Shown here piece after piece: positions 1 through 8,327 of a stretch of 64,000 bases of DNA. The stretch lies in contig DASSGH010000043.1 of assembly GCA_035693615.1 (NCBI GenBank), positions 1 to 64,000 of the forward strand, read 5' to 3'. The position numbers and the translations under genes are program-made. The notes below the pieces were generated by a model, which was given only the letters and a program-made list of their open reading frames with translations, did no database searches and had not been told where the DNA came from. The DNA is from VAZQ01 sp035693615 (GTDB lineage: Bacteria > Pseudomonadota > Alphaproteobacteria > Rhizobiales > Xanthobacteraceae). Positions within the stretch are counted from its first letter, which is position 1. Every line of letters starts with the position of its first letter.

Positions 1-48
1 GCCGGGAATTGTCATCTGCATCGGTGATTGCGCCGACGGCGGGCATCC

Positions 49-192
49 TCAGTAGAAAATCCGAGAAGGCCGCCGGTAGGAGCCGGACGGTCCATAATAG
101 CTGTTCGGTGCGGCGTAGCTGAAGCCGTAAGGCGCACAGAAAAACCGGACTAACCCTATGGTGGATCGATAGTTTTTCTCTATCGCCCGCAC
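49..192 (-). pseudogene. In-frame continuation after the stop of the 63-aa gene
   Basis: Directly after the TAG of the upstream small gene, the same frame stays open for 47 codons, starting with GTG and ending in TGA at 49-51. The tail is rich in Tyr, Gly, Ser and Arg, which looks more like protein than random sequence. It may be the detached 3' part of a longer gene broken by an amber codon, a separate small gene without a visible ribosome binding site, or chance. I do not recognise it. Confidence 0.2.
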
Positions 193-384
193 CTAGACGC
201 ACCGCTGCCGCTGCTCAGCGAGTTCCAGCCATTGATGCGCCAGCTCTTCGTACCGCCGTTTGCTTTCCTCCTGCCAGCGGTTCGCGACTAATTCCAGGCA
301 ATCTGCAGCCTCTGTCGGCGGCTCTTGCGTGGCAGGGCCTAAGCACCGACGCCAGACCCAGTGGGCGCGAGAGGGGATATTCAT
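193..384 (-). CDS. Small hypothetical protein (63 aa)
   Basis: Small basic/acidic helical protein that I do not recognise by function. The start at 384 is chosen because an AAAGGAGAT ribosome binding site lies 5 nt upstream; an in-frame ATG further out at 441 has no such site. The N-terminal part holds Trp and Arg residues and a short Pro-rich stretch; the C-terminal half is a charged helix rich in Glu, Arg and Gln. There is no signal peptide or membrane segment. A perfect Crp-type palindrome lies 66 bp upstream of the start, so cAMP-receptor-type control is plausible. The stop is an amber codon after which the frame stays open for another 47 codons. Confidence 0.55.
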   Translation of the reverse strand: MNIPSRAHWVWRRCLGPATQEPPTEAADCLELVANRWQEESKRRYEELAHQWLELAEQRQRCV

Positions 385-797
385 GGCGATCTCCTTTATT
401 CGAAGTCTCCATCGATGATCCCACACTATCGCCTCCTTCATGCTCCCGCTGTGATTGCTGTCACAAAACTGCGCTTTGGCCGTCCAGTGGTCCCTCCACT
501 AGTCGGCGGCAAAAGGATGCCAAAACGGGAGCGAAAGATATGTAGTTGGCAGGATTGGCTAATTCTGGGAATGCACACCGGGCATCCCTGGAGCTGAATC
601 TTCGAAGGCGCGATGATGGACACTTACGTCCCGCTCCAAAGTTCCATCGCTGCGTAGGTTACTGCCACCAGCGGTTGTAATTTGGGGGCAAAATTGCTCC
701 GGTGCTCCGGGGCAAGTTTGAGTGAGACAGGTTGGCAAAAAACAACCAACGTGCAACATCATTATTTTGATTGGGACGATAAACGACATTTATAGCC
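385..797. other. Intergenic region upstream of the LysR gene
   Basis: About 410 bp without a convincing gene. It holds the Crp-like site at 450-465 and an AT-richer stretch at about 740-790 just before the LysR start, where a LysR autoregulatory operator would be expected. No obvious Shine-Dalgarno sequence precedes the LysR ATG. Short open frames here on both strands lack ribosome binding sites and protein-like composition. Confidence 0.5.
450..465. promoter_or_regulatory. Crp/Fnr-type operator, perfect consensus half-sites
   Basis: The sequence TGTGATTGCTGTCACA matches the E. coli CRP pattern TGTGA-N6-TCACA at all ten defined positions. It lies 66 bp upstream of the small minus-strand gene (start 384) and about 330 bp upstream of the LysR gene. 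A Crp/Fnr family gene is encoded at 1730-2413. Binding by that protein is inference. Confidence 0.5.
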
Positions 798-1727
798 ATG
801 CGCGGGCTCAATCTCGATCAACTTAGGGCCTTCGTCGAACTGATCGAGCGCGGCAGTTTTACTGCGGCGGCACGAGAGCTGAACCTGACCCAGCCCGCAG
901 TAACGCATCAGGTGCAGGAGCTCGAGCGCCGCTTCAAGGTGACCCTGGTGGAGCGCTTCGGGAAACACGTCTATCTGACGCAAGCGGGCGAGAAGTTGAT
1001 CGAACATGCCCGATGTCTGTTGGAGGAAGAGGCGCGAACCCAGCTGATGATGCGCAGGTTCAGCGATGGATGGCTGGGCCGGGTGCGCGTTGGCACGAGT
1101 ATGACTATCCTGATGTATTTGCTGCCACCGATCCTGCGCCAACTGAAGACCGATCATCCCCAACTGGAAATTAGTCTTAAAGCAGGTTTGACAGCGACAA
1201 CCTTGCAACTGCTGAAGGCCAATGCGCTGGACCTTGGACTGTGTGCGATTCCAATCGCAGATCCGGCGTTTAAAGCGGTTCCGCTGTTCAAGGATGAGTT
1301 GGTGGCCATTCTCCCAGCGGAATTGGAAGGTGTGCCCGACAAGGTGACGCCGGCATTTCTTTCCCGGTGCCCATTAATCCTTGGCAACGAGGAATCGGCG
1401 CTGCGTCGAATGGTAACAGATTGGCTGGCACTTGCGGGGCCGCCGCCTAAGCCGTTGATGGAGTTCGATAACGTCGAAGCAATGAAAAGCGTCGTAGCTG
1501 TGGGGCTTGGTGCTTCTGTTGTCCCAAGCGCCTCTTTGGGTGCCGGACACATTCCGGCGACGAACATGCTTGTGCGGCCCCTCAGTCCCAGCGCGAGCCG
1601 GCCAATCGGATTGGTCCGGCTGCGGGGAAAGCGGGACACGGATGGGATGGAGCTCGTCTCCGCGGCATTGCTGTCTTTGCGGCGCCAGGGCGCGCGCGGC
1701 TCCGCCCCCCACGCCGCTCACAGCTAG
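798..1727 (+). CDS. LysR family transcriptional regulator
   Basis: A 309-residue LysR-type regulator, the usual length for the family. Residues 5-64 form the winged helix-turn-helix, with the typical pattern of a GSFTAAAREL helix followed by TQPAVTHQVQELE. Residues from about 90 to 295 form the periplasmic-binding-like effector domain. It would bind DNA and respond to a small-molecule inducer. The gene converges on the Crp/Fnr gene with only 2 bp between the stops. LysR proteins usually control a neighbouring or divergent gene, but the nearest divergent gene is the 63-aa protein; the ABC importer or the oxidoreductases are other possible targets. The effector cannot be read from the sequence. 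Confidence 0.92.
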   Translation: MRGLNLDQLRAFVELIERGSFTAAARELNLTQPAVTHQVQELERRFKVTLVERFGKHVYLTQAGEKLIEHARCLLEEEARTQLMMRRFSDGWLGRVRVGTSMTILMYLLPPILRQLKTDHPQLEISLKAGLTATTLQLLKANALDLGLCAIPIADPAFKAVPLFKDELVAILPAELEGVPDKVTPAFLSRCPLILGNEESALRRMVTDWLALAGPPPKPLMEFDNVEAMKSVVAVGLGASVVPSASLGAGHIPATNMLVRPLSPSASRPIGLVRLRGKRDTDGMELVSAALLSLRRQGARGSAPHAAHS

Positions 1728-1729
1728 GA

Positions 1730-2413
1730 TCACTCCTCCGTTTCACGCTGAAGTGCGGCCCTGTTCTCCAGGCTATAGTAACCCGCAAGACGCTTCACCA
1801 GCGAGCGGTTACCCCACTCATTAAGGACCCGGCTGACATTTTCCCGCGCAATCCCTGCCATAGCGGCGAGGTCGCTCTGAGAGACCTTCTGCCGAATAAG
1901 GATGCGGCCCCCCCCGATGTCACGGCCGAACGCGTCGGCAAGGCTTAAGAGGGCGCGCGCAACCCGCCCTTTCACCGACAGAAAGTTAGTGGCCACCAGC
2001 GCCTCGTCCGTGTCGCGCAACCGCTGCGCCAGCAATGTCGCGAGATGGCGATAGAGGTCCGGCCGTGATTGCCCGAACGCCTCAAAGGCGGTGCGGCCGA
2101 CGAAGCTCAGTTTCGAATCGCGCAAGGCCGTCACCGAGGCGGAACGGGGCCCCCGGTCGATCATGGACAACTCGCCCACGACGGAGCCGGGCCCTAGTAT
2201 GGCGAGGATGCGCTCGCCCCCGGCCGGCGCGGCGATGCTCGCCTTGAGCAGCCCTTCCTCGACCCGATAGCACCCGTCGCCCTCATCCCCTGCCACGAAC
2301 AAGATCTGATCGGCCTTGAGGGACAGCGGGCGCGCCTTGGCAAACAGGCTTTGTGACAACTCCGCAGGCAATGCGGCCAACAAGCTTTCCGGTCGGGGAG
2401 CTGACTTCGCCAT
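1730..2413 (-). CDS. Crp/Fnr family transcriptional regulator
   Basis: This 227-residue protein has a cyclic-nucleotide-binding fold at about residues 20-135 and a Crp-type helix-turn-helix at about 150-222. Residues 80-97 resemble the phosphate-binding cassette of CRP (GELSMIDRGPRSASVTA), including the Glu and Arg expected to contact the cyclic nucleotide. The recognition helix region has the pattern SQSDLAAMAGIARENVSRVL. It lacks the N-terminal cysteine cluster of FNR, so cAMP-type sensing is more likely than oxygen sensing. It is divergent from the Gfo/Idh/MocA gene (start-to-start gap about 160 bp). Two Crp-like palindromes in this window, at 450 and 8468, are candidate targets. Confidence 0.92.
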   Translation of the reverse strand: MAKSAPRPESLLAALPAELSQSLFAKARPLSLKADQILFVAGDEGDGCYRVEEGLLKASIAAPAGGERILAILGPGSVVGELSMIDRGPRSASVTALRDSKLSFVGRTAFEAFGQSRPDLYRHLATLLAQRLRDTDEALVATNFLSVKGRVARALLSLADAFGRDIGGGRILIRQKVSQSDLAAMAGIARENVSRVLNEWGNRSLVKRLAGYYSLENRAALQRETEE

Positions 2414-2573
2414 GGTGAGTGTTGCCTGTTGAACGCGATGCTATCGAACCATACAGCGTCGCAAGGAAAAAGGGATCATTTGAATGAACGATGGCAAACC
2501 CAGCTAAGCGCTCCCGATGATGTCTGCGCAAGGCCGCAGGCAGTAATATGGGCTTACGAGGAGGAAGAGCACC

Positions 2574-3743
2574 ATGGCAAAAGTGAGAGTGGGACTTGTC
2601 GGGTGTGGCTTTGTGGCCGAGCTGCACATGTATGCCTATAAGCGGGTCTATGGACTCGATGCGCAGGTGACCGCGGTTGCAGCGCGCGGTGAGCAGGTCC
2701 TCGATTTTGCGAAGAAGCATCAAATCCGCCAGACCTATCGCAATTTTCCCGCACTGCTGGCTGATAAAGACGTCGACGTCGTCGATATCTGCACCCAGCC
2801 CGCGCTGCATGCGACGATGATTGTGGACGCCGTGCGAGCAGGAAAGCACGTGATTTGCGAGAAGCCGTTCACCGGATATTTCGGGCGGGATGACGATAAG
2901 GTGCCGGTCGGAAAATACGTGCCGAAGTCCCGCATGTACGAGCGCGTCATCGAGGAGATGGACAAGACCTGCGCCGCCTTCAAAGCCAGCGGACGGCTCT
3001 TCATGTACGCGGAAGACTGGATTTATGCGCCGGCGGTGACGAAAACGGCCGAAATTCTCCAGGCCACCAAGGACAAGATCCTGTTCATGAAAGCGGAGGA
3101 GAGCCACAGCGGGTCACATGCCGCGCATGCTGCCCAGTGGTCCATGACTGGCGGTGGCTCACTCATCCGCATGGGATGCCACCCGCTCTCGACGGTGCTC
3201 TATTTAAAGCAGGTTGAGGCGCGCTCGCGCGGCGAGCGCATCGCGGTAGCGGCTGTGACCGCTGATGTGGGCAATGTCGCCGCCTGCTTGCCGGCGCAAG
3301 AGCGCCGGTTCATCAAAGCCAACCCCGTCGATGTCGAGGATTGGGGAATGATCACGCTCACCTTCTCGGACGGTACCAAGAGTACGGTCTTTTCCGGCGA
3401 TATGGTCATGGGCGGGGTGCGCAATGTGGTGGAGACCTATACCAGTGGCGGAGCGCTGCTCGCCAACATCACGCCCAACAACCATATGACGAGCTATTTG
3501 ACCGACGAGGACAAGCTCGCAGGCGTTTACATCACCGAGAAAGTCGATCGAAAAACGGGTTGGCAATTCGTCTGCCTCGAAGAGGAGTGGACGCGCGGCT
3601 ACTTGCAGGAGATCCAGGATTTCATGGAATGCGTGTCGATCGGACGGCAGCCCCGCGCCGATCTCGGCCTGGCCTACGAAACCACCAAGCTCAACTATGC
3701 CGCCTATTGGTCGGCCGAGGAAGGACGGCGGATCGCGGTGTAG
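2574..3743 (+). CDS. Gfo/Idh/MocA family NAD(P)-dependent oxidoreductase
   Basis: A 389-residue dehydrogenase of the glucose-fructose oxidoreductase / inositol dehydrogenase family, acting on a sugar, polyol or related compound with NAD(P). The N-terminal Rossmann fold shows the dinucleotide-binding motif GLVGCGFVAE at residues 7-16, and the family EKPF motif lies at 96-99. The C-terminal half is the alpha/beta substrate domain. A strong GAGGAGGAAGAG ribosome binding site precedes the ATG. The gene is divergent from the Crp/Fnr regulator and convergent with the ABC importer, 3 bp from its last gene. That suggests a catabolic role for an imported substrate, but the substrate is not evident. 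Confidence 0.92.
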   Translation: MAKVRVGLVGCGFVAELHMYAYKRVYGLDAQVTAVAARGEQVLDFAKKHQIRQTYRNFPALLADKDVDVVDICTQPALHATMIVDAVRAGKHVICEKPFTGYFGRDDDKVPVGKYVPKSRMYERVIEEMDKTCAAFKASGRLFMYAEDWIYAPAVTKTAEILQATKDKILFMKAEESHSGSHAAHAAQWSMTGGGSLIRMGCHPLSTVLYLKQVEARSRGERIAVAAVTADVGNVAACLPAQERRFIKANPVDVEDWGMITLTFSDGTKSTVFSGDMVMGGVRNVVETYTSGGALLANITPNNHMTSYLTDEDKLAGVYITEKVDRKTGWQFVCLEEEWTRGYLQEIQDFMECVSIGRQPRADLGLAYETTKLNYAAYWSAEEGRRIAV

Positions 3744-3746
3744 GCT

Positions 3747-4718
3747 TCAAGTGGGCGCGATAGCGCGTGCGCGCGGGCGGCGTGCCGCTTCGACCCAGCC
3801 GAGAATTCCGCGTGGCATGAAGATGACAAAGAGAATGAGGAGGATGCCGTAGATAGTGTTTGCGGCGCCGACGAAGTTGGCGCCGAACCACACGCGCAGG
3901 CCCTCGGTCAGCGCGATTGTCAACAGCGCCCCGACGCTGGGTCCGAGCATGGCGTACATGCCGCCGGCAATTGCCGCGAACACGATCTGCAGCGAGACCC
4001 CGATCCCGGATACTGTTTCCGGGTTGAGATACATCAAATACTGTCCGAACACGGCGCCGCCGAGGGCCGTCAGCGCCGCGCTGATGATTGTCACGCGCAG
4101 CTTTTCCCGCATCACATCGATGCCGATGGCTGCGGCCGCCTCTTCGTCGTCTGAAATCGCATCGAGTGCCTCGCGGCCGATGCCGCGATCGATCCAGCGC
4201 CAGACGGCTAGGCCGATGAGCCACACAACGAGCGCGATCGCGTAGAAGTAGCCTTTCTCGGGAAATTGCAGCGCGTACCAGGAGTGGCCGATGCTTCTCG
4301 GCGTCATCCCCAAGGAGCCGCCGGTGATATCGCGCGCCGCGACGATCGATAGCAGCACAACCTGACTCAAGGCCAGCGTGACGAGCGCGAAATAATGCCC
4401 CACGACCTTGAGGCGGAAGCACGGATAGCCGATGACCAGACCGAGCAGCGCCGACAGAGCGATGCCGAGGGGGATGCCGAGCCACGGCGTCACGTCAAAA
4501 TAGTTCCACAGCAGGGCCGGCACGTAAGCACCGATCCCCATGAAGGCGCCGTGGCCGAGCGACACCAAGCCGAAGCGGCCCATCATGGACCATGCCGTAT
4601 AGATGAATCCCCACAGCAGGATTTGGATCAGAAGATGCAGAAAATAAGCCGGTGTGACGAACGGCACCGCGAGCAGGCCGCCAAAGCCGACGAGCGCCGC
4701 TATGCGTGTTTGGTTCAT
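3747..4718 (-). CDS. livM: Branched-chain amino acid-type ABC transporter permease (LivM family)
   Basis: A 323-residue polytopic inner-membrane permease of the LivM family, one half of the channel of a periplasmic-binding-protein-dependent importer. It shows a run of hydrophobic segments and the LivM cytoplasmic loop beginning EEAAAAIGIDV, which contacts the ATPases. The start at 4718 is chosen because it overlaps the stop of the LivH gene (ATGA, 4 bp) and yields a standard hydrophobic N-terminus; an open extension upstream reads through the other gene in the wrong frame. It is the last gene of the five-gene importer operon. Transport of branched-chain amino acids is the family archetype, but many alphaproteobacterial homologues carry other carboxylates or amides. 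Confidence 0.93.
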   Translation of the reverse strand: MNQTRIAALVGFGGLLAVPFVTPAYFLHLLIQILLWGFIYTAWSMMGRFGLVSLGHGAFMGIGAYVPALLWNYFDVTPWLGIPLGIALSALLGLVIGYPCFRLKVVGHYFALVTLALSQVVLLSIVAARDITGGSLGMTPRSIGHSWYALQFPEKGYFYAIALVVWLIGLAVWRWIDRGIGREALDAISDDEEAAAAIGIDVMREKLRVTIISAALTALGGAVFGQYLMYLNPETVSGIGVSLQIVFAAIAGGMYAMLGPSVGALLTIALTEGLRVWFGANFVGAANTIYGILLILFVIFMPRGILGWVEAARRPRARAIAPT

Positions 4719-5569
4719 CGGCCGATGATCCCTTGCGGTCGAATGAACATGAGCACAATGAACAGGGTGAACGCGAGCACATAGGAGAGCTCTGTCGAGA
4801 AGTAATAGCCGCCAATGGCAATGATCTGACTGATGATGAACGCGGCGATAAAACCGCCGATCATGTTGCCGAGCCCGCCGAGGACGCAAATCATGAAGAT
4901 TAGCGGACCGAAGGTGTTGCCGATGAACGGATGCACGTCGTATTGCAAGGCCAGTAGACATGCACCGAGGCCGGCGAGCGCGCCGCCGATCGCCGAAGTT
5001 ACGAGATAGATGCGCCGTTGGTCGACGCCCATGAGCCCGATGATCTCGCGGTCCTGGGCAATCGCGCGAATGGCAGTGCCGATGTAGGTGCGTTTGAGAA
5101 AGAGATACAACGCCGTCGCACCCGCGAGCGCGGCGCCGAAAGCGAGCAGGCGCGAGTAGCTGATATAGACGCCGCCGACCTCGAGCACCGGCAGCCGTAC
5201 TCCGATGTTGCGGAAGTCGGTCGTGAAAAGCAGCGTGGCGAAACTTTGCAGGAAGTAGAGCAGCCCGCCCGTGGCGAGAAGCTGGTTAATCGGCGCCGAG
5301 CCGAGGATGGGGGCGATGATCAGGAGGTGGACGAACACGCCGAGCACGGCCACGCCGACGACGGAAGCGGCAAACGCCAGAGGAAGCGGCCAGCCGAAGA
5401 CGGCAAACAGCCAATAGACCGCATACATGCCGCACATGACGAGATCGGCATAGGCGATCCAGACCACGTCGATTACGCCGAAGATCAGGTTCAGTCCGAG
5501 CGTAAGCAGCGCAAGGACCCCCGCGAGCAGCAGGCCGTTGATCGCCGCCTCGAACAGAAAAATGTCCAT
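4715..5569 (-). CDS. livH: Branched-chain amino acid-type ABC transporter permease (LivH family)
   Basis: A 284-residue permease of the LivH family with about eight predicted membrane helices, the partner of LivM in the importer channel. The N-terminal helix begins FLFEAAINGLLLAG and a coupling loop with AIAQDREIIGLMGVD lies in the middle, as is typical of LivH. Start 5569 lies 5 bp after the stop of the LivF gene; an open frame continues upstream but is antisense-like and Arg-rich, so it is not part of the protein. The gene overlaps livM by 4 bp, which implies coupled translation. Confidence 0.93.
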   Translation of the reverse strand: MDIFLFEAAINGLLLAGVLALLTLGLNLIFGVIDVVWIAYADLVMCGMYAVYWLFAVFGWPLPLAFAASVVGVAVLGVFVHLLIIAPILGSAPINQLLATGGLLYFLQSFATLLFTTDFRNIGVRLPVLEVGGVYISYSRLLAFGAALAGATALYLFLKRTYIGTAIRAIAQDREIIGLMGVDQRRIYLVTSAIGGALAGLGACLLALQYDVHPFIGNTFGPLIFMICVLGGLGNMIGGFIAAFIISQIIAIGGYYFSTELSYVLAFTLFIVLMFIRPQGIIGR

Positions 5570-5574
5570 CCCCG

Positions 5575-6279
5575 CTACAGCCCCATGTAGGCCTTGCGAA
5601 TGAATTCGTTGTTCTTCAGCTCGGTCGAGGTGCCCGCCAGGCGAATGGCGCCAACCTCGAGCAGATAGGCGCGATCGACCACCTCGAGCACATGCTGGAT
5701 ATTCTGCTCGACGATGAGAACCGTCAGCCCTTCGGAGCGAATGCGTCGGATCAGCTCGAACAATTCCTGTACGACCAGCGGAGCGAGACCCGCAGACGGC
5801 TCGTCCATCAACAGGAGCCGCGGCCGCGACATTAGCGCGCGGCCAATCGCACACATCTGCTGCTCTCCGCCGGAGAGCGTGCCGGCGGGTTGGGTTCGCC
5901 GCTCTCGCAGCCGTGGAAAGAGTTGATAGACCCAAGCAAGCTGTTCGGCAAAATGGCGCCGCGCCGCTGGAACGAAGGCGCCGATCCTCAGGTTGTCCTC
6001 CACGCTGAGCTTGGGAAACAAACGCCGGTTCTCGGGAACGTGGGCAATTCCGCGCGCGACGATGCGGTGCGCCGGAACACCGACGATCGATTGCCCATCG
6101 AGGCTGACACCGCCGGCAAACGCCGCGACGAGGCCGGATATGACGCGCATCAAGGTGGTCTTGCCGGCGCCGTTGGGACCAATCACGCCGACCGTCTCGC
6201 CTGCCGCAACCTCGAGCGACACCCCGAACAGCGCGCGGAACGAGCCGTAGCCGGCGGAAACGTCGACGAGCGACAGCAT
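5575..6279 (-). CDS. livF: ABC transporter ATP-binding protein (LivF family)
   Basis: A 234-residue cytoplasmic ATPase of the LivF family, the normal length. It contains Walker A (GPNGAGKTT), the signature LSGGEQQM, Walker B ending LLLMDEPSAGLAP, and a switch histidine region near VEQN. The family-typical GIAHVPENRRLF segment lies between the Walker motifs. It pairs with LivG to drive import through LivH and LivM. It lies between livG (6 bp upstream) and livH (5 bp downstream) in a tight operon. Confidence 0.94.
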   Translation of the reverse strand: MLSLVDVSAGYGSFRALFGVSLEVAAGETVGVIGPNGAGKTTLMRVISGLVAAFAGGVSLDGQSIVGVPAHRIVARGIAHVPENRRLFPKLSVEDNLRIGAFVPAARRHFAEQLAWVYQLFPRLRERRTQPAGTLSGGEQQMCAIGRALMSRPRLLLMDEPSAGLAPLVVQELFELIRRIRSEGLTVLIVEQNIQHVLEVVDRAYLLEVGAIRLAGTSTELKNNEFIRKAYMGL

Positions 6280-6285
6280 GTCCGC

Positions 6286-7005
6286 TTAAGCCCGCCTGCC
6301 GAGATAAACCTCTGCCACGCGCGCGTCGCGCGCGGCCTCGGCGGGCAGTCCGTCGAAAATTTTCTCGCCATGATCGAGTACAATGACGCGCTCGACGACC
6401 CGCATGAGCACTCCCATGATGTGCTCGACCCAAACGATCGTAATACCCATGCGGCTGCGGATATGCGCGAGCAGGTCGGCGGCACGTTCCATCTCGGCGG
6501 TATCGAGACCGCCCAGGCTTTCGTCGGCCAAAAGCAGCTTCGGCCGCGTGGCGAGCGCGCGCGCCAGTTCCAGCTTCTTGAGCGCCGCAGCGCCCAGTCC
6601 GGCGGTCGTGGCACTGCCGCTCGGGAGACCGACCAGTCCGAGTGCGTCCTCGGCTCGCCGCCGCGCCTCCTCGCGGCCGATCCTGCCTGCCTCGCCGTAG
6701 TAGGCCGCAAGCATGACGTTGTCGACGAGCGACAGCTTGCGGAACGGGCGCGGAATCTGAAACGTGCGGGCAATTCCTCGATGGCGGATCTGATGCGACG
6801 GCAAGCCGGTTATGTCTTGGCCGCGAAACTGGATGCATCCGGCAGTGGGACGCAACGCGCCGGCGACGAGATTGAACGTCGTGCTCTTGCCCGATCCGTT
6901 GGGGCCGATGAGCCCGACGATTTCGCCTTCCCGGACTTCAAACGAGACGCGGTTGACCGCCAGAAATCCCCCGAAGCGCCGGGAAAGATCGGTGACGACC
7001 AACAT
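6286..7005 (-). CDS. livG: ABC transporter ATP-binding protein (LivG family)
   Basis: A 239-residue ATPase of the LivG family with Walker A (GPNGSGKST), the family motif GIARTFQIPRPF and Walker B ending LLLADES. The signature region is degenerate: GLGAAALKKLELARAL replaces the usual LSYGQQRRLEIARAL, so the canonical LSGGQ glycines are mostly lost. The Walker B aspartate is followed by Glu, keeping the catalytic base. The start at 7005 lies 2 bp after the stop of the binding-protein gene; a longer frame to 7080 would overlap that gene. It forms the second ATPase of the importer. The unusual signature may lower activity at one of the two ATP sites. Confidence 0.92.
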   Translation of the reverse strand: MLVVTDLSRRFGGFLAVNRVSFEVREGEIVGLIGPNGSGKSTTFNLVAGALRPTAGCIQFRGQDITGLPSHQIRHRGIARTFQIPRPFRKLSLVDNVMLAAYYGEAGRIGREEARRRAEDALGLVGLPSGSATTAGLGAAALKKLELARALATRPKLLLADESLGGLDTAEMERAADLLAHIRSRMGITIVWVEHIMGVLMRVVERVIVLDHGEKIFDGLPAEAARDARVAEVYLGRRA

Positions 7006-7007
7006 CG

Positions 7008-8327
7008 TCAGCGCATGGCGTAAATCGATGAGGCGGGCAGCGGCAGGACCGGTTCCTGAGTCTTGATATTGTCGGGCCAAACGACGGAGATATGCTCGCC
7101 GGCATTCTGCATCACCACCGGCGTCGAGCGCTCGTTTTGGCCGGAGAGCTGCGTTCCGGGCGGGTAGAACTTCACTCCGTAACCCTGAATGGTGCCGCCG
7201 GGCGGGATATCCACGTCGAGCGCGGCCTTGCGCACCGCCTCCGCGTCGAAGCCGCCATATTTCTCCTTGGCGATCGGCAGAACGCTATTGAGCAAGATCC
7301 AGGTCTGGTTGAATCCCATCGAGCAATGCGGCGGCACATCGGTCGCGTTGGTCTTGGCCTTGTAGCGCTCGACCATCATCTTCGTGAGATCGCCCAGGCC
7401 GGGCGCGAGCGATGCGGGATTGAGCAGTTGCGCGGGGACCGGATCGATATTGCAGAAATTGTCGACGTCTTTTCCGAAGGTGGCGCGCAGCTTGTCGAGT
7501 TGGCTGTAGCCGGCGCCGTTGCCGACCAACATTTTGAAGCGCAGCCCGGCTTCGCGGGCTTGGCGCAGGAATAAGGTGATGTCGGGGTTGTACCCGCAAT
7601 GGGAAATGACATCGGCCCCGGCGCGCTTGAGCTTCGTCACCAATGAAGAGAGGTCGGGTGCGCTCGACGAATAGCCTTCCCGCAGCACGAGCTGCAGGCC
7701 GCGTTCCTTGCCGAATTGCTCCGTCGCCTGCGCTACGCCCACCCCGTAGGGTCCGTCCTCGTGCAAGATGGCGACTTTGACATCCTTTGGCTCGAGCCCG
7801 AGCTTTGCTTTGGCATTTTCCGCGACAAACGCGGCGAAAGCCTGACCATACTGATCGGAGTGAATCTGGGCGCGGAACACGTATTGCCGATTTTGATCCT
7901 TGAACACCGAAGTCGCTATCGCCGTGGTGATCCAAAGAATTTTCTTCTGCGCCTCGACCTTGGCGGCGAGCGGCACGGCGTGCGCGCTGGCATAAACGCC
8001 CAGCACGATTTCGACCTTCTCCTGATTAATCAGCCGCTCCACCTCGTTGATGGCGGCATCTGCCTTGCTTTGCGAATCGGCATTGATCGGATGCACCTTG
8101 TATTTTCCGGCGACGCCGCCGCGCTCGTTGACGATGTCGATTGCGCTTTGGGCGCCGATCGCACAGGGGACCGACCCAGCCGCCGCGAACGGCCCGGAAA
8201 GATCATAGATGACGCCGATCCGGATCGGCGCCTCCTGCGCGTGAACAAGGTTGGCGCCGAGACCGGCTGCCGCGACGGTCGCGGCCGAGTTCTTAAGGAG
8301 CGATCTGCGCGACGTGACTGCTGCCAT
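7008..8327 (-). CDS. Periplasmic substrate-binding protein of the branched-chain amino acid-type ABC importer
   Basis: A 439-residue binding protein of the LivK/AmiC-like type I fold, first gene of the importer operon. The N-terminus carries a twin-arginine signal (SRRSLLK near residues 7-13, then a hydrophobic Ala/Gly stretch and an Ala-Gln cleavage region near residue 30). Tat export implies it folds in the cytoplasm. The mature protein begins with IRIGVIYDLSGPFAAAG, typical of the family. It is followed by livG, livF, livH and livM. A Crp-like palindrome lies about 140 bp upstream. The ligand cannot be named; adjacent GMC and Gfo/Idh oxidoreductases hint at a polyol, choline-like or carboxylic compound. 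Confidence 0.92.
   Translation of the reverse strand: MAAVTSRRSLLKNSAATVAAAGLGANLVHAQEAPIRIGVIYDLSGPFAAAGSVPCAIGAQSAIDIVNERGGVAGKYKVHPINADSQSKADAAINEVERLINQEKVEIVLGVYASAHAVPLAAKVEAQKKILWITTAIATSVFKDQNRQYVFRAQIHSDQYGQAFAAFVAENAKAKLGLEPKDVKVAILHEDGPYGVGVAQATEQFGKERGLQLVLREGYSSSAPDLSSLVTKLKRAGADVISHCGYNPDITLFLRQAREAGLRFKMLVGNGAGYSQLDKLRATFGKDVDNFCNIDPVPAQLLNPASLAPGLGDLTKMMVERYKAKTNATDVPPHCSMGFNQTWILLNSVLPIAKEKYGGFDAEAVRKAALDVDIPPGGTIQGYGVKFYPPGTQLSGQNERSTPVVMQNAGEHISVVWPDNIKTQEPVLPLPASSIYAMR

Noticed and set aside
5570..6838. N-terminal extension of the LivH frame to 707 codons
   Set aside because: The extra part overlaps livF and livG in another frame and is Arg-rich and not protein-like; the true start is 5569.
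5890..7023. 377-codon plus-strand open frame opposite livF and livG
   Set aside because: Antisense shadow; the minus strand codes two intact ABC ATPases.
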